Assembly: GCA_032027125.1 (NCBI GenBank)
Contig: JAVSMQ010000001.1
Location: 1,628,556-1,692,555 of the forward strand
DNA: 64,000 nt
DNA from: JANJTB01 sp032027125
Lineage (GTDB): Bacteria > Bacteroidota > Ignavibacteria > Kapaibacteriales > UBA2268
Reading direction: 5' to 3'
Made by a program: the position numbers and the translations under genes
The notes under the pieces: generated by a model
Told to the model about the DNA's origin: nothing
Database searches by the model: none
Seen by the model: the letters and a program-made list of their open reading frames with translations, nothing else
Part shown: piece by piece, positions 18,040 to 25,853 of the stretch
How the letters are laid out: every line of letters starts with the position of its first letter
Numbering within the stretch: position 1 is the stretch's first letter

Positions 18040-18948
18040 ATGGCAAATCAATTTGTTCAAAATGTTATAAACATGATAAAGAATGAATTTGGTTCACTAA
18101 AAAGCATTGGTGATAGTTATTCATTATATCAAATTTTAAGCAATGGTGCATTAATTTATTTTCGTTATTCTAAACTCACAGATAGAAGAAAAATGCAAAG
18201 TGGATTTTATGGTCTTAGAAAAGAAGATATAGCAATGCTTTCTGGTAAGAACTCATTTATTTGTTTTGTATGGGATAAATTTGAAAATCCATTACTTATA
18301 CCATTTATAAATTTTGAATACTGTTTTGGATTATTCCCACCTTCAAGTGATGGGCAATATAAAGCTCATATTTATTTTAAGCCCTCAGGCACAGAATTCT
18401 ATTTGGCTAATGTTGGTAAATTTAATGTAGATAGTTATTTTGGATTGTCTCAACTTTATGAAATTGGAAAGTATAAATTAGCAGTTCCAGATTTATCACA
18501 TACTCAAGTTCAATCATTACTTGGTGCAATAGGCTTAAAAAAAGGTTTTGATTTATGGTATCCAGAAAATGATAAATATAAAATGGATAGCCAAATTATT
18601 GATTATTCTAAGGTGAGGAATTCACTTCCAAATTTTAGTTTTGAAATTGACAATATTATTTCTGAAATTGATTGCATTTGGATGCAAAATTCAAAACCAA
18701 TTTCCTTTTTTGAAGTTGAACATTCTACTCCAATTTATTCGGGACTTTTAAGGTTCAATGATGTACTTTTAACTATTGGCGGTGTAGATAATTTCAATAT
18801 TGTTGCTAACAATGTGAGAGAGAGTAAGTTTAGTAGAGAAATAAATAGACCTACTTTTAAACAAAATAAGCTAATAGACAAAGTAACTTTTTTAGATTAC
18901 GAAAATATTTATCACTGGTATTATAATCTCTATGGAAAAATATATTAA
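18040..18948 (+). CDS. Putative PD-(D/E)xK-type nuclease, restriction-like
   Basis: 302 aa, not assigned to a named family. The C-terminal third contains EIDCIWMQNSKPISFFEVEHSTPIYSGLLRF: an Asp, then about 13 residues on a hydrophobic strand with E-x-E, the arrangement of PD-(D/E)xK nucleases whose last position is Glu, as in some type II enzymes. The N-terminal two thirds are a mixed alpha/beta region without known motifs. Codon use is more AT-rich than in neighbouring genes. It overlaps a 59-aa zinc-ribbon ORF, and a restriction-enzyme fragment follows. A role in restriction is inferred from motif and context. No methyltransferase is present nearby. Alternatives include another mobile-element nuclease. 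Confidence 0.5.
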   Translation: MANQFVQNVINMIKNEFGSLKSIGDSYSLYQILSNGALIYFRYSKLTDRRKMQSGFYGLRKEDIAMLSGKNSFICFVWDKFENPLLIPFINFEYCFGLFPPSSDGQYKAHIYFKPSGTEFYLANVGKFNVDSYFGLSQLYEIGKYKLAVPDLSHTQVQSLLGAIGLKKGFDLWYPENDKYKMDSQIIDYSKVRNSLPNFSFEIDNIISEIDCIWMQNSKPISFFEVEHSTPIYSGLLRFNDVLLTIGGVDNFNIVANNVRESKFSREINRPTFKQNKLIDKVTFLDYENIYHWYYNLYGKIY

Positions 18949-19111
18949 ACCATGTGAATGTGGTTCAGACGAGTTTGTTTCAAAACCAAATCAATATGAT
19001 ATCTATCAAATTATTGATGGTGACTTAGTACTAATTAATTCTAAATGTTTAGATGAGGAATTACTCTTTTTCTGCCGTGAATGCTCCAAAAAATTGAATT
19101 TGATTGTATAA
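18932..19111 (+). CDS. 59-aa zinc-ribbon-like protein
   Basis: Starts at ATG 18932 and overlaps the end of the upstream nuclease-like gene by 17 bp. Two metal-binding pairs are visible: PCECGS near residues 8-12 and FCRECSKK near residues 49-55. This gives a C-x-C plus C-x2-C zinc ribbon around a beta-rich middle. Similar small ribbons accompany restriction and toxin genes, but no family name is justified. The same frame, after its stop, continues into the restriction-enzyme fragment. Confidence 0.55.
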   Translation: MEKYIKPCECGSDEFVSKPNQYDIYQIIDGDLVLINSKCLDEELLFFCRECSKKLNLIV

Positions 19112-19285
19112 ATTCAGGCAGATTATGAATTTATAAGAAATAAGTTGTTGGAACAAGGTTTCCAATCTTTAACGGGCAGAGACGGGAAATGGATTCAGGC
19201 AAGAACAAAAGGAGCAGGTCATGGTTCGACAAGCCGTGCCTTTTATGCAAGGAAATGTCTAATAAAAGAAATTATTAAACTCTAA
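19112..19285 (+). pseudogene. C-terminal fragment of a MvaI/BcnI-like restriction endonuclease
   Basis: An open stretch of 57 codons with no start codon encodes LLEQGFQSLTGRDGKWIQ followed by ARTKGAGHGSTSRAFYARK and ends KEIIKL. As I recall the family, 'iQ.RTKG.GHGs.SRAFYAR' is the C-terminal signature of MvaI/BcnI-type restriction endonucleases, where it lies near the end of a ~230-250 aa protein. The N-terminal catalytic part is missing here. This looks like the relic of a lost restriction system. Family assignment is from memory and should be confirmed by profile search. Confidence 0.55.
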
Positions 19286-19362
19286 TTTATGTGGAGAATA
19301 TAGTTTGTAGTTTCTCTTAAACTATACTTTACTAAATACAGATCAATTGTTCTGAGATTTCT

Positions 19363-19896
19363 CTACTTATTTATATTTACCCGGAATTTGCCTTCTGCAT
19401 TTATAATTTTATCACCGTCAACGCTTTTTAATAATAAACTAAATGTACCGGTTATACTCTTACTTTCGATAATTTCTGTAATAATAAAATTGCCGGATGA
19501 TGTATAATATTCAATTTTGGGAGGCGATTGCTTAGTCGGTACAATAGTCATAAATCCACCTTTCTGCCCAATTTTCAATTGTGGAATGTCATTCTCAACC
19601 AGAACAACTGCATAATTACCTGTTTCAAGTGTTTCTTTACCCAAATTACCGAGTATCAATGCTATATCGAATGGAAAATCTTTTGACGACGGGTCTGTAA
19701 AGATTCCAATTGTTGAATTCTCCGGCAGGTTTGGATTTTGTATTCTTGCCTGCTCAAGATGGTTAATATTGTAACTGCCTGTTATTTGACCTGTCAGTGT
19801 AATTTCAATATTTGATGATTCCTGTTGTGCGGAACTTTTGCCCAAACTTATTATGAATAAAGCTATTATTGACTTAACTATGATTTTGAAATTCAT
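19363..19896 (-). CDS. Secreted protein of unknown function
   Basis: 177 aa from the ATG at 19896. The frame is open for another 60 codons upstream, but those overlap the preceding gene. The chosen start gives a clean signal peptide (IIVKSIIALFIISLGKSSAQ). The mature protein is beta-rich (NIEITLTGQITGSYNIN, then YAVVLVENDIPQLKIGQKGG, then KIINAEGKFRVNIN) with no recognised motif. It lies 19 bp after the gene at 19916-20572 and is probably co-transcribed with it. The pattern suggests a small beta-sandwich envelope protein. Confidence 0.6.
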   Translation of the reverse strand: MNFKIIVKSIIALFIISLGKSSAQQESSNIEITLTGQITGSYNINHLEQARIQNPNLPENSTIGIFTDPSSKDFPFDIALILGNLGKETLETGNYAVVLVENDIPQLKIGQKGGFMTIVPTKQSPPKIEYYTSSGNFIITEIIESKSITGTFSLLLKSVDGDKIINAEGKFRVNINK

Positions 19897-19915
19897 ATTT
19901 TTAACCTGTTTAATT

Positions 19916-20572
19916 TTATTTAAGAATGATAATCGGAGCAAATCCATCGTGGTCGCCTGTATTGTAATCCGGATTATCCAGTTTATTATCGAGAAAATAA
20001 CTTCCGGCAAGTCCGGCACCTGAATATTTAGTAAGAGCCGCAGCCAATGCATTTCTCGAAATAAGGAATGACACATAATCGTGAGAAATACCTTTTTCCC
20101 TGCTGGAGGAACCTATCCAAATATATGTACTGCCACTCAGGAATGGTCCGAAAATCCTTGCGTGATTATTTGAGAATGCCCACATATAATCGGAAAAGGC
20201 AAAGTCATTTGTTGAGGGCTGCTGGTTGTAAATAAGTCCGTTCATTTTGCCGTGATAGCCGCTTGAATGACCGTACCGAGGTCCAAAACCTGCTTTTGTG
20301 AATGCGTCAACAAGACGTGTTGCCGCATTCTCAATGCTTGAAGCTTTTTGGTCAATGATAATTAAATTTATCGGTTCCTGTATATATCTCCCGTCAGGCT
20401 GCTTTCTATCGAGCCATAATGCAGGACCCGATGAATCCGGTTTAATCATATATTGGCCAATATCAGGCAATAATTTTACAATCGAATCATATTCATTATC
20501 CTGTCCTGTTACGTTATCAGTAAAGGTGATAACAAGCAAAATCATAAGAAAAAGTTGACTAAAATGTTTCAT
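19916..20572 (-). CDS. Secreted protein, possibly LssY C-terminal-like
   Basis: 218 aa with a signal peptide ending NVTGQ. The segment EPINLIIIDQKASSIENAATRLVDAFTKAGFGPRYGHSSGYHG followed by aromatic and Asn/His-rich stretches (SNNHARIFGPFLSGSTYIWIGSSSREKG) is weakly like the LssY C-terminal domain, which has unknown function. No catalytic motif can be stated. It is the first gene of a two-gene unit with the secreted protein downstream. Confidence 0.55.
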   Translation of the reverse strand: MKHFSQLFLMILLVITFTDNVTGQDNEYDSIVKLLPDIGQYMIKPDSSGPALWLDRKQPDGRYIQEPINLIIIDQKASSIENAATRLVDAFTKAGFGPRYGHSSGYHGKMNGLIYNQQPSTNDFAFSDYMWAFSNNHARIFGPFLSGSTYIWIGSSSREKGISHDYVSFLISRNALAAALTKYSGAGLAGSYFLDNKLDNPDYNTGDHDGFAPIIILK

Positions 20573-20639
20573 ATTTTATGTCTATAAAATTTAACAATCA
20601 GTTGAAAAAGCAAAAAAAAATACGATGAATGTCATTAGA

Positions 20640-20965
20640 AGCTAAGTCGAAGCATCCATAAATTAAATTTCCACCCCCTGCCCCCGCCAGCGGGGGACAA
20701 ACGCCAAACCCCTTGTTTTGTCTACCTGAGCGGAGTCGAAGGACTGTATTTAAATTTCCACCCCCTAACCCCCGCCAGCGGGGGACAAATACCAAACCCA
20801 AGATTTTGTCATCCTGAGCGAAGTCGAAGGACTGGATTTAATTAATTAGTTGACCTGGATTGGCTCTGCCTCTCCTTAGTAAGGAGAGGGAGTAAATCCA
20901 AATATAATTCCTTCCTTTAACCCTCTCCTTACTAAGGAGAGGGGTTGGGGTGAGGTTGATTTGTC
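20640..20965. repeat. Tandemly duplicated repeat block with two palindromes
   Basis: A ~88-bp unit appears twice, from about 20666 and about 20753. Each copy contains CCCCCGCCAGCGGGGG (an inverted repeat), then CCAAACC, then CCTGAGCG-AGTCGAAGGACTG, the left half of the dispersed REP-like palindrome. After it, CTCTCCTTAGTAAGGAGAGG near 20870 and CCCTCTCCTTACTAAGGAGAGGG near 20920 are further perfect palindromes in sequence. Noncoding; fills the gap between 20573 and 20989. Confidence 0.85.
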
Positions 20966-20989
20966 ATTTCTTAAATTTCAGATTTCCAA

Positions 20990-21280
20990 TTAATTGATAT
21001 TCAGATATTTATCAAATCCTGCTATTTTAAACACCTTTTTAATCTCAGAACTGACTTTTATAACTTCAAGATTTTCAACCCCTACTTTCTTTAGAGCATT
21101 GAGTAAAATTCTCAGAAAGTAAGATGATATAAATGTAACATCGCTGAAATCAAAAATAATTTTCCGTTTGAAATTCTCGATTTTTTCTACCAGTTCGGTT
21201 TCTATTGCCTGAGAGCTGATAGTGTCAAGTCTTGCCGGCAGTCGGCAAGTCAAAAGGTCATCAGATTCAATGAAATTCAT
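20990..21280 (-). CDS. STAS-domain anti-sigma-factor antagonist-like protein
   Basis: 96 aa, the size of a lone STAS domain. The centre KRKIIFDFSDVTFISSYFLRILLNALKKVG matches the SpoIIAA/RsbV pattern with a serine at the phosphorylated loop (FISS), although the usual 'SSGLG' is changed to SSYFL. It would bind and release an RsbW-type kinase. It is separated from the RsbU/V/W cluster at 47-50 kb and lies 12 bp after the aldehyde dehydrogenase gene, so it is an orphan STAS protein co-transcribed with a metabolic gene. Confidence 0.75.
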   Translation of the reverse strand: MNFIESDDLLTCRLPARLDTISSQAIETELVEKIENFKRKIIFDFSDVTFISSYFLRILLNALKKVGVENLEVIKVSSEIKKVFKIAGFDKYLNIN

Positions 21281-21292
21281 AGCCTAATCCTT

Positions 21293-22720
21293 TTATTTGT
21301 TTTTATAAAATTCAGTTTCGAGGTCTTTGAGATTGTAGTTTTCATCCAAATACTTAGATTTATCAAATTTGTCATAGAGTTCGTTGCTTCTTCTTCTGGC
21401 AATACGTTGGATATTCAGAAGATGTACGGCTGTTATGTTATCAGTTGTAATATTTTTTCCGCCGGTACCGCATCCGAGTGTCAGAGATGGACTAAGCCCG
21501 CTTCCAAGACCGACAGCACCTTGTGAGGACGGCATATTTACAACGATTCTTCCGGCATTCATAATCAGTGAGAACTTCTTGATTATTTCGTCATCATTTG
21601 AGAATATACTTGCAGTATGACCGACTCCGCCGTGGAAATTCAGGTCTATGCAGCGTTTAACGGCGTGCTCGAAATCTTTTTCCACATAGAATGCGATAAT
21701 TGGAGCCAGAATTTCATTTGAAAGAGGTGCTTCTTTTCCGACAATATCAAGTGGCGCAACAAGCAGTGAAGTATCATCCGGTACATTGATGCCTGCAAGC
21801 CCGGCTATAACTTTTACAGATTGACCTACCACTTCAACTTTCATAACATCTTTTTCAACGTCATAAGCAACTTTCTGGACTTTTTCAATTTCTTCGGGAT
21901 TAAGGAAGTATGCTTTTGAATCAAGGAGTTTCTGCCTGACTTTACCGGCGATTGCACTTTCAACGACAATTGACTGTTCGCTTGCACATACAGTACCGTT
22001 ATCGAATAATTTTGAACTCAGAATGTTATCAACAGCAAAATCAATATCGGCTGAATTTTCGATGAATACCGGTACATTTCCTGCTCCTACACCTATTGCA
22101 GGTGTACCGCTGCTGTATGCAGCTTTAACAAGGCTGGTTCCACCGGTAGCAAGTATCAGGGCAATATCCGGATTTGACATAAGTGCCTGAGTATCCTCCC
22201 TGCCGAATCCTTTAACCCATTGGATGCAATCCTCCGGCGCATCTGCCGCCAATGCTGCTTCATAACATATTCTTGCTGTTTCGATTGAACAATTGACTGC
22301 AAGTCTGTGCGGATGTATAATGATTGGATTTCGGGTTTTGAGAGAAATCAAAATCTTGTAAATTATTGTCGAGGTAGGATTTGTAACGGGAATAATTGCA
22401 AAAATAGGTCCTAACGGCTGGGCAATTTCAATTATCCCTTTTGCAAAATCTTCATTGATAATGCCGACAGTTTTTACATTTTTAATATCTTCATAAACCA
22501 ACTGCGAAGCTACCACATTTTTCATTACCTTATCCTGCCATTTGCCGATTCCGGTTTCTTCAACAGCCATTTTGGCAAGTCTGACCCGCTCATTAAACAC
22601 AGCCTGATATACAGCTCTGACGATATTGTCAACCTCAGCCTGTCCATATTGACTGAATATTGCAGTTGCATTCTTTGCTCTGAAAACAATGTCATCTGCT
22701 TGGGAACTCTCGCCTAACAT
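21293..22720 (-). CDS. CoA-acylating aldehyde dehydrogenase (acetaldehyde dehydrogenase, AdhE-N/EutE-like)
   Basis: 475 aa. The sequence VTNPTSTIIYKILISLKTRNPIIIHPH, ATGGTSLVKAAYSSGTPAIGVGAGNVPV and the catalytic Cys in NGTVCASEQS are hallmarks of the CoA-dependent aldehyde dehydrogenase branch, which interconverts acetyl-CoA and acetaldehyde with NADH. The C-terminus contains MPSSQGAVG followed by LTLGCGTGGKN, as in AdhE's N-terminal domain. There is no fused alcohol dehydrogenase and no microcompartment targeting peptide or shell gene nearby, so it is probably a free cytoplasmic enzyme of fermentation or ethanol use. The gene is followed by a STAS protein. Confidence 0.85.
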   Translation of the reverse strand: MLGESSQADDIVFRAKNATAIFSQYGQAEVDNIVRAVYQAVFNERVRLAKMAVEETGIGKWQDKVMKNVVASQLVYEDIKNVKTVGIINEDFAKGIIEIAQPLGPIFAIIPVTNPTSTIIYKILISLKTRNPIIIHPHRLAVNCSIETARICYEAALAADAPEDCIQWVKGFGREDTQALMSNPDIALILATGGTSLVKAAYSSGTPAIGVGAGNVPVFIENSADIDFAVDNILSSKLFDNGTVCASEQSIVVESAIAGKVRQKLLDSKAYFLNPEEIEKVQKVAYDVEKDVMKVEVVGQSVKVIAGLAGINVPDDTSLLVAPLDIVGKEAPLSNEILAPIIAFYVEKDFEHAVKRCIDLNFHGGVGHTASIFSNDDEIIKKFSLIMNAGRIVVNMPSSQGAVGLGSGLSPSLTLGCGTGGKNITTDNITAVHLLNIQRIARRRSNELYDKFDKSKYLDENYNLKDLETEFYKNK

Positions 22721-22908
22721 AAGTACCTCATCTTTATTGTTAATAAAAATACAAACATAGAACTTACTAAAATAATAATTTAGTCGCTAATAATAATCAA
22801 ATCTTTAAATATTTAATTAAAAAATTACTAATATCAACAAATAATAAAAATGACTTGTCCCATTTTTTGTTTATTTTCGACTTATAATATGTAACGCAAG
22901 GTGAATTT

Positions 22909-23472
22909 ATAAAAGAATTTGAAAAATATAGCGATAACGAATTATTAAAAACTATAGAGAATGATGAGATTAATTATCATCAGCCTTTCTCTGAGCTTTA
23001 CAGACGATACAGCAAACAGATTTTTCTCTTTTGTAATCACCATTCAAGAAATTCAGATGACGCTCAGAATATTTATCAGGAAAGTTGGCTTTCGTTGTTT
23101 GAAAAAATTAAATCCGGTGAACAAATTAACTCAGTACCTGCATTTATGGTGACAATTTGCAGAAGAAGGATAATTGACAGTTTGCGAAATAATTCTTCTA
23201 AACCGGATACGGTAGATGTTAATGACTTTGATAACATCAGAACAGTAGTTCCTGATGAATCATTTGAAATAAACAGTATTCTTAACAGAGCGATTGATTC
23301 ACTTGAGTTAGTTTATAAAGAAGCATTTATTATGAATAAAATTAATGGGTTAAATATAAATGAAATTGCTGAGATTACGGGTGAAACGTATGATTGCATT
23401 AAAAAAAGAGTCTATCGTGCATCAGAAAAAGTCAAAACAGCAGTTAAAAACTACATTAATGGAGTAGAATAA
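22909..23472 (+). CDS. ECF-type sigma factor with no standard start codon
   Basis: The coding frame is open from after a stop at 22885 to 23472. It encodes a complete sigma factor: region 2 as FSELYRRYSKQIFLFCNHHSRNSDDAQNIYQESWLSLFEKI, region 2.4 as ICRRRIIDSLR, and region 4 as SLELVYKEAFIMNKINGLNINEIAEITGETYDCIKKRVYRASEKV. There is no ATG, GTG or TTG between the stop and codon 23095 (TTG), which lies too late and would remove most of region 2. I place the start at ATA 22909 provisionally; ACG 22894 is another option. It is 1 bp from the downstream membrane-protein gene, as in a sigma/anti-sigma pair. A sequencing error at the start cannot be excluded. Confidence 0.72.
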   Translation: MKEFEKYSDNELLKTIENDEINYHQPFSELYRRYSKQIFLFCNHHSRNSDDAQNIYQESWLSLFEKIKSGEQINSVPAFMVTICRRRIIDSLRNNSSKPDTVDVNDFDNIRTVVPDESFEINSILNRAIDSLELVYKEAFIMNKINGLNINEIAEITGETYDCIKKRVYRASEKVKTAVKNYINGVE

Positions 23473-23473
23473 A

Positions 23474-24514
23474 ATGAATAGTAAAAATAAAATAAATATA
23501 AATGAATTCGGGGACAATAGTTCCGAAATGCTTGATGAAATGTTAAAAAGGTATATAAATGATACAAAGATTCCTGAAGACAGCACAAAGAAAATCTTTG
23601 ATAAATTAATTGTTTCAAAAGGCAGTTACAAGAAAAGTAAGTCATTGTTGGGTTTGCTCTTGCTGAATTTCCCGATGAATTTTGAATCTATTTCAAAACC
23701 GCTTGCATTTTATACATTGGCAGCTTTGTTTATGATAACATCAAATGCAAGTATTACTACAAATGAATATGCTGAATTAAGTAAATCTGAAAAAAGTGAA
23801 ATTTTATTATCTCAGCCAAATCAGGAATCAAATATCAATTTTAAAGAAAGAAATAATATTCAAAAATTGCTGCCTAATGAAAATCTTTCGAAAATCGAAA
23901 AATTGGAAACTCTTTATGATGATAATGAGGATGAAAGTATTCAAAAGATAATTTCTAAATCTGAATTATCTTATGGAAATAATGAATTTAATTCGATAAA
24001 TAGTTCATTTGTTCCTTTAACAAATGCTTATAATATCAATTTGAAATTATTTGAACTTCCTCTAAGTTATGAGTGTAAATTAAGCAGATTTTCAAATTTG
24101 AATTATACAAACCATTTGGCTCCCGATGAAGGAATTTTGAAAGATGTGTCATTCGGTATGTGGTACACCTTGACTGCAAATATTTCAATTGGAGCTGAAT
24201 TCAGACAGGAATCATTTTCAATATTAAATGACAATTCGATAAATACAGTTAATATGAATTGCTGGGAATTAACTGCAAGATATTATGCTGATTTCGATTT
24301 GTCAGGCGCCGTTCCATTTGTCAATATAAATCTTGGTGGCGGAAAATTGGGTATGACTTCGAGAATAAATGCCGGTTTATCTATACCGCTGACTAAAGAT
24401 TTCAATCTAATAACAGGTTGTGAATTAAGCACTTTGATTTATAGTGCCGGTTCAGAAATTCATTCAACAGAAAGAATCGGAATAAATATCGGATTTAACT
24501 TAAATATCAAATAA
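23474..24514 (+). CDS. Single-pass membrane partner of the second ECF sigma factor with C-terminal beta-barrel-like domain
   Basis: 346 aa. Residues 1-58 are soluble and charged (LDEMLKRYINDTKIPEDSTKKIFDKLI), followed by a membrane-spanning stretch about 75-95 (KPLAFYTLAALFMITSNA). Then comes a ~100-residue low-complexity linker, and from about 190 to 346 a beta-barrel-like region (GMWYTLTANISIGAEFRQESF, INLGGGKLGMTSRINAGLSIPL, ending GINIGFNLNIK). It starts right after the sigma-factor stop. By position and topology it should be the cognate anti-sigma factor, but it has no classic anti-sigma motif. A cytoplasmic domain joined to a barrel-like strand set is unusual and would have to reach across the periplasm or fold there as a soluble domain. 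Confidence 0.65.
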   Translation: MNSKNKININEFGDNSSEMLDEMLKRYINDTKIPEDSTKKIFDKLIVSKGSYKKSKSLLGLLLLNFPMNFESISKPLAFYTLAALFMITSNASITTNEYAELSKSEKSEILLSQPNQESNINFKERNNIQKLLPNENLSKIEKLETLYDDNEDESIQKIISKSELSYGNNEFNSINSSFVPLTNAYNINLKLFELPLSYECKLSRFSNLNYTNHLAPDEGILKDVSFGMWYTLTANISIGAEFRQESFSILNDNSINTVNMNCWELTARYYADFDLSGAVPFVNINLGGGKLGMTSRINAGLSIPLTKDFNLITGCELSTLIYSAGSEIHSTERIGINIGFNLNIK

Positions 24515-24532
24515 ATTAATAAGGAATTTGTA

Positions 24533-25765
24533 ATGAAAAGGTTTTGCTTAATAACATCCTTTATGGCATTGCTATGTATAAATGCTTTAGCCCAAAATGC
24601 CAATATCAGTGATTTTCAATTACCTGAAACAAAGGTTGAAAGATTATTCGGCTCACTGAATTTAAAAGTACTGGGTTATGATACATTGGGTTACGCCGGT
24701 TATGCCAATTTTCAGTATTATAGCATTTATACATCACTGCCCTATTCTTATACTTATGGAATAAATGCAAATACCAATAAAGATGTTTCATTTGTTCTAC
24801 CAAGCGATTCATTACAGCCATTCTCTTTCTACCCTTTTCAATCCAGACTTTATGGAGATATTAAAAAGTATATTAATGATGAATCAATGATTTTCTACGG
24901 GGGAATGTTTAATTCTGATTTGATAATTTTGGATGAAACCATATTTGATCCGGCTCAGTATTTATTGATTAGCAAAATAGGTCTCGGAGGAGGTTACGGC
25001 AGAACAGTACCGGCAACCGGAATGGCTCAGGCACTTAGAATTCAGGAATACCTGTTAGAAGAAAAACTGATAACCGGTGAATTTTCCAGAGAAACATTAA
25101 TTGAACTTTCATCACATTGTGCAAGACTTTATGAATATGCCCAAAAATCTGGTGACAGACATCCTATTGAATGGTACACTGATTTGGAGAAAATACTGGT
25201 TGCAACAGGTAAACTTGACAACAACAGATTCAGCCCGTACGCATTATTGCGGGTACAGGAAATTCTTGGTCGTGAAAGAATTTACGAGAGGCTGATTGGC
25301 TGGAGGTTGTCAGGTTATTTAAATTATGTTAATACTTATTACGGAGGATATTTTGTAAATCCAATTATTAGATTTAGAAATGAAATCGGCACTTCTTTAC
25401 AATTGGAATTAGGGTATCCAATAACAAATAATTTGCATTTTAATCATAATACTTCTTACAATAATCATACAATTATAGATGATGGCAGTGATGACATAAC
25501 CAATTTGATATACTCTAATAGTTCACTAATTTACAAGTTTTCAAATAGGATTGATTTTAAAATTAATTATATTTTTATTTCAAATAATTATTCTGATTAT
25601 TATTATAAATATCAATCCCTAGATTTCAATATGTATTATTACATTGAAAACAACATTTTTTTACTTTTAAAAGCAAGTTTGACTGATAGGAAAGAAGGTT
25701 TTAATTCATTTTATAATAGTACTTACAAAGATATATCTTTATCATTCGGATACAGGTTCTTTTGA
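24533..25765 (+). CDS. Secreted outer-membrane barrel-like protein, unknown function
   Basis: 410 aa with a signal peptide ending INALAQ. The middle (ISKIGLGGGYGRTVPATGMAQALRIQEYLLEEKLITG to LDNNRFSPYALLRVQEILG) is helical and charged. The C-terminal half has amphipathic strands (GWRLSGYLNYVNTYYGGYFVNPIIRFRNEIG) and ends DISLSFGYRFF, a barrel terminus. It lies 18 bp after the barrel-tailed anti-sigma-like gene and is probably part of the same transcription unit, making it a candidate output or sensor partner of that sigma system. No known family. Confidence 0.6.
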   Translation: MKRFCLITSFMALLCINALAQNANISDFQLPETKVERLFGSLNLKVLGYDTLGYAGYANFQYYSIYTSLPYSYTYGINANTNKDVSFVLPSDSLQPFSFYPFQSRLYGDIKKYINDESMIFYGGMFNSDLIILDETIFDPAQYLLISKIGLGGGYGRTVPATGMAQALRIQEYLLEEKLITGEFSRETLIELSSHCARLYEYAQKSGDRHPIEWYTDLEKILVATGKLDNNRFSPYALLRVQEILGRERIYERLIGWRLSGYLNYVNTYYGGYFVNPIIRFRNEIGTSLQLELGYPITNNLHFNHNTSYNNHTIIDDGSDDITNLIYSNSSLIYKFSNRIDFKINYIFISNNYSDYYYKYQSLDFNMYYYIENNIFLLLKASLTDRKEGFNSFYNSTYKDISLSFGYRFF

Positions 25766-25853
25766 GAATATATCGCAAAACAACATAGATTGATTGTAAA
25801 ACTCAATTTTTATGAATCTGCATTCTATTTATTTTTATCAATTCAAAATCAGA

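Noticed and set aside
19363..20076. 237-aa form of the secreted protein
   Set aside because: The first 60 codons overlap the upstream gene and lack a signal; ATG 19896 gives a clear signal peptide.
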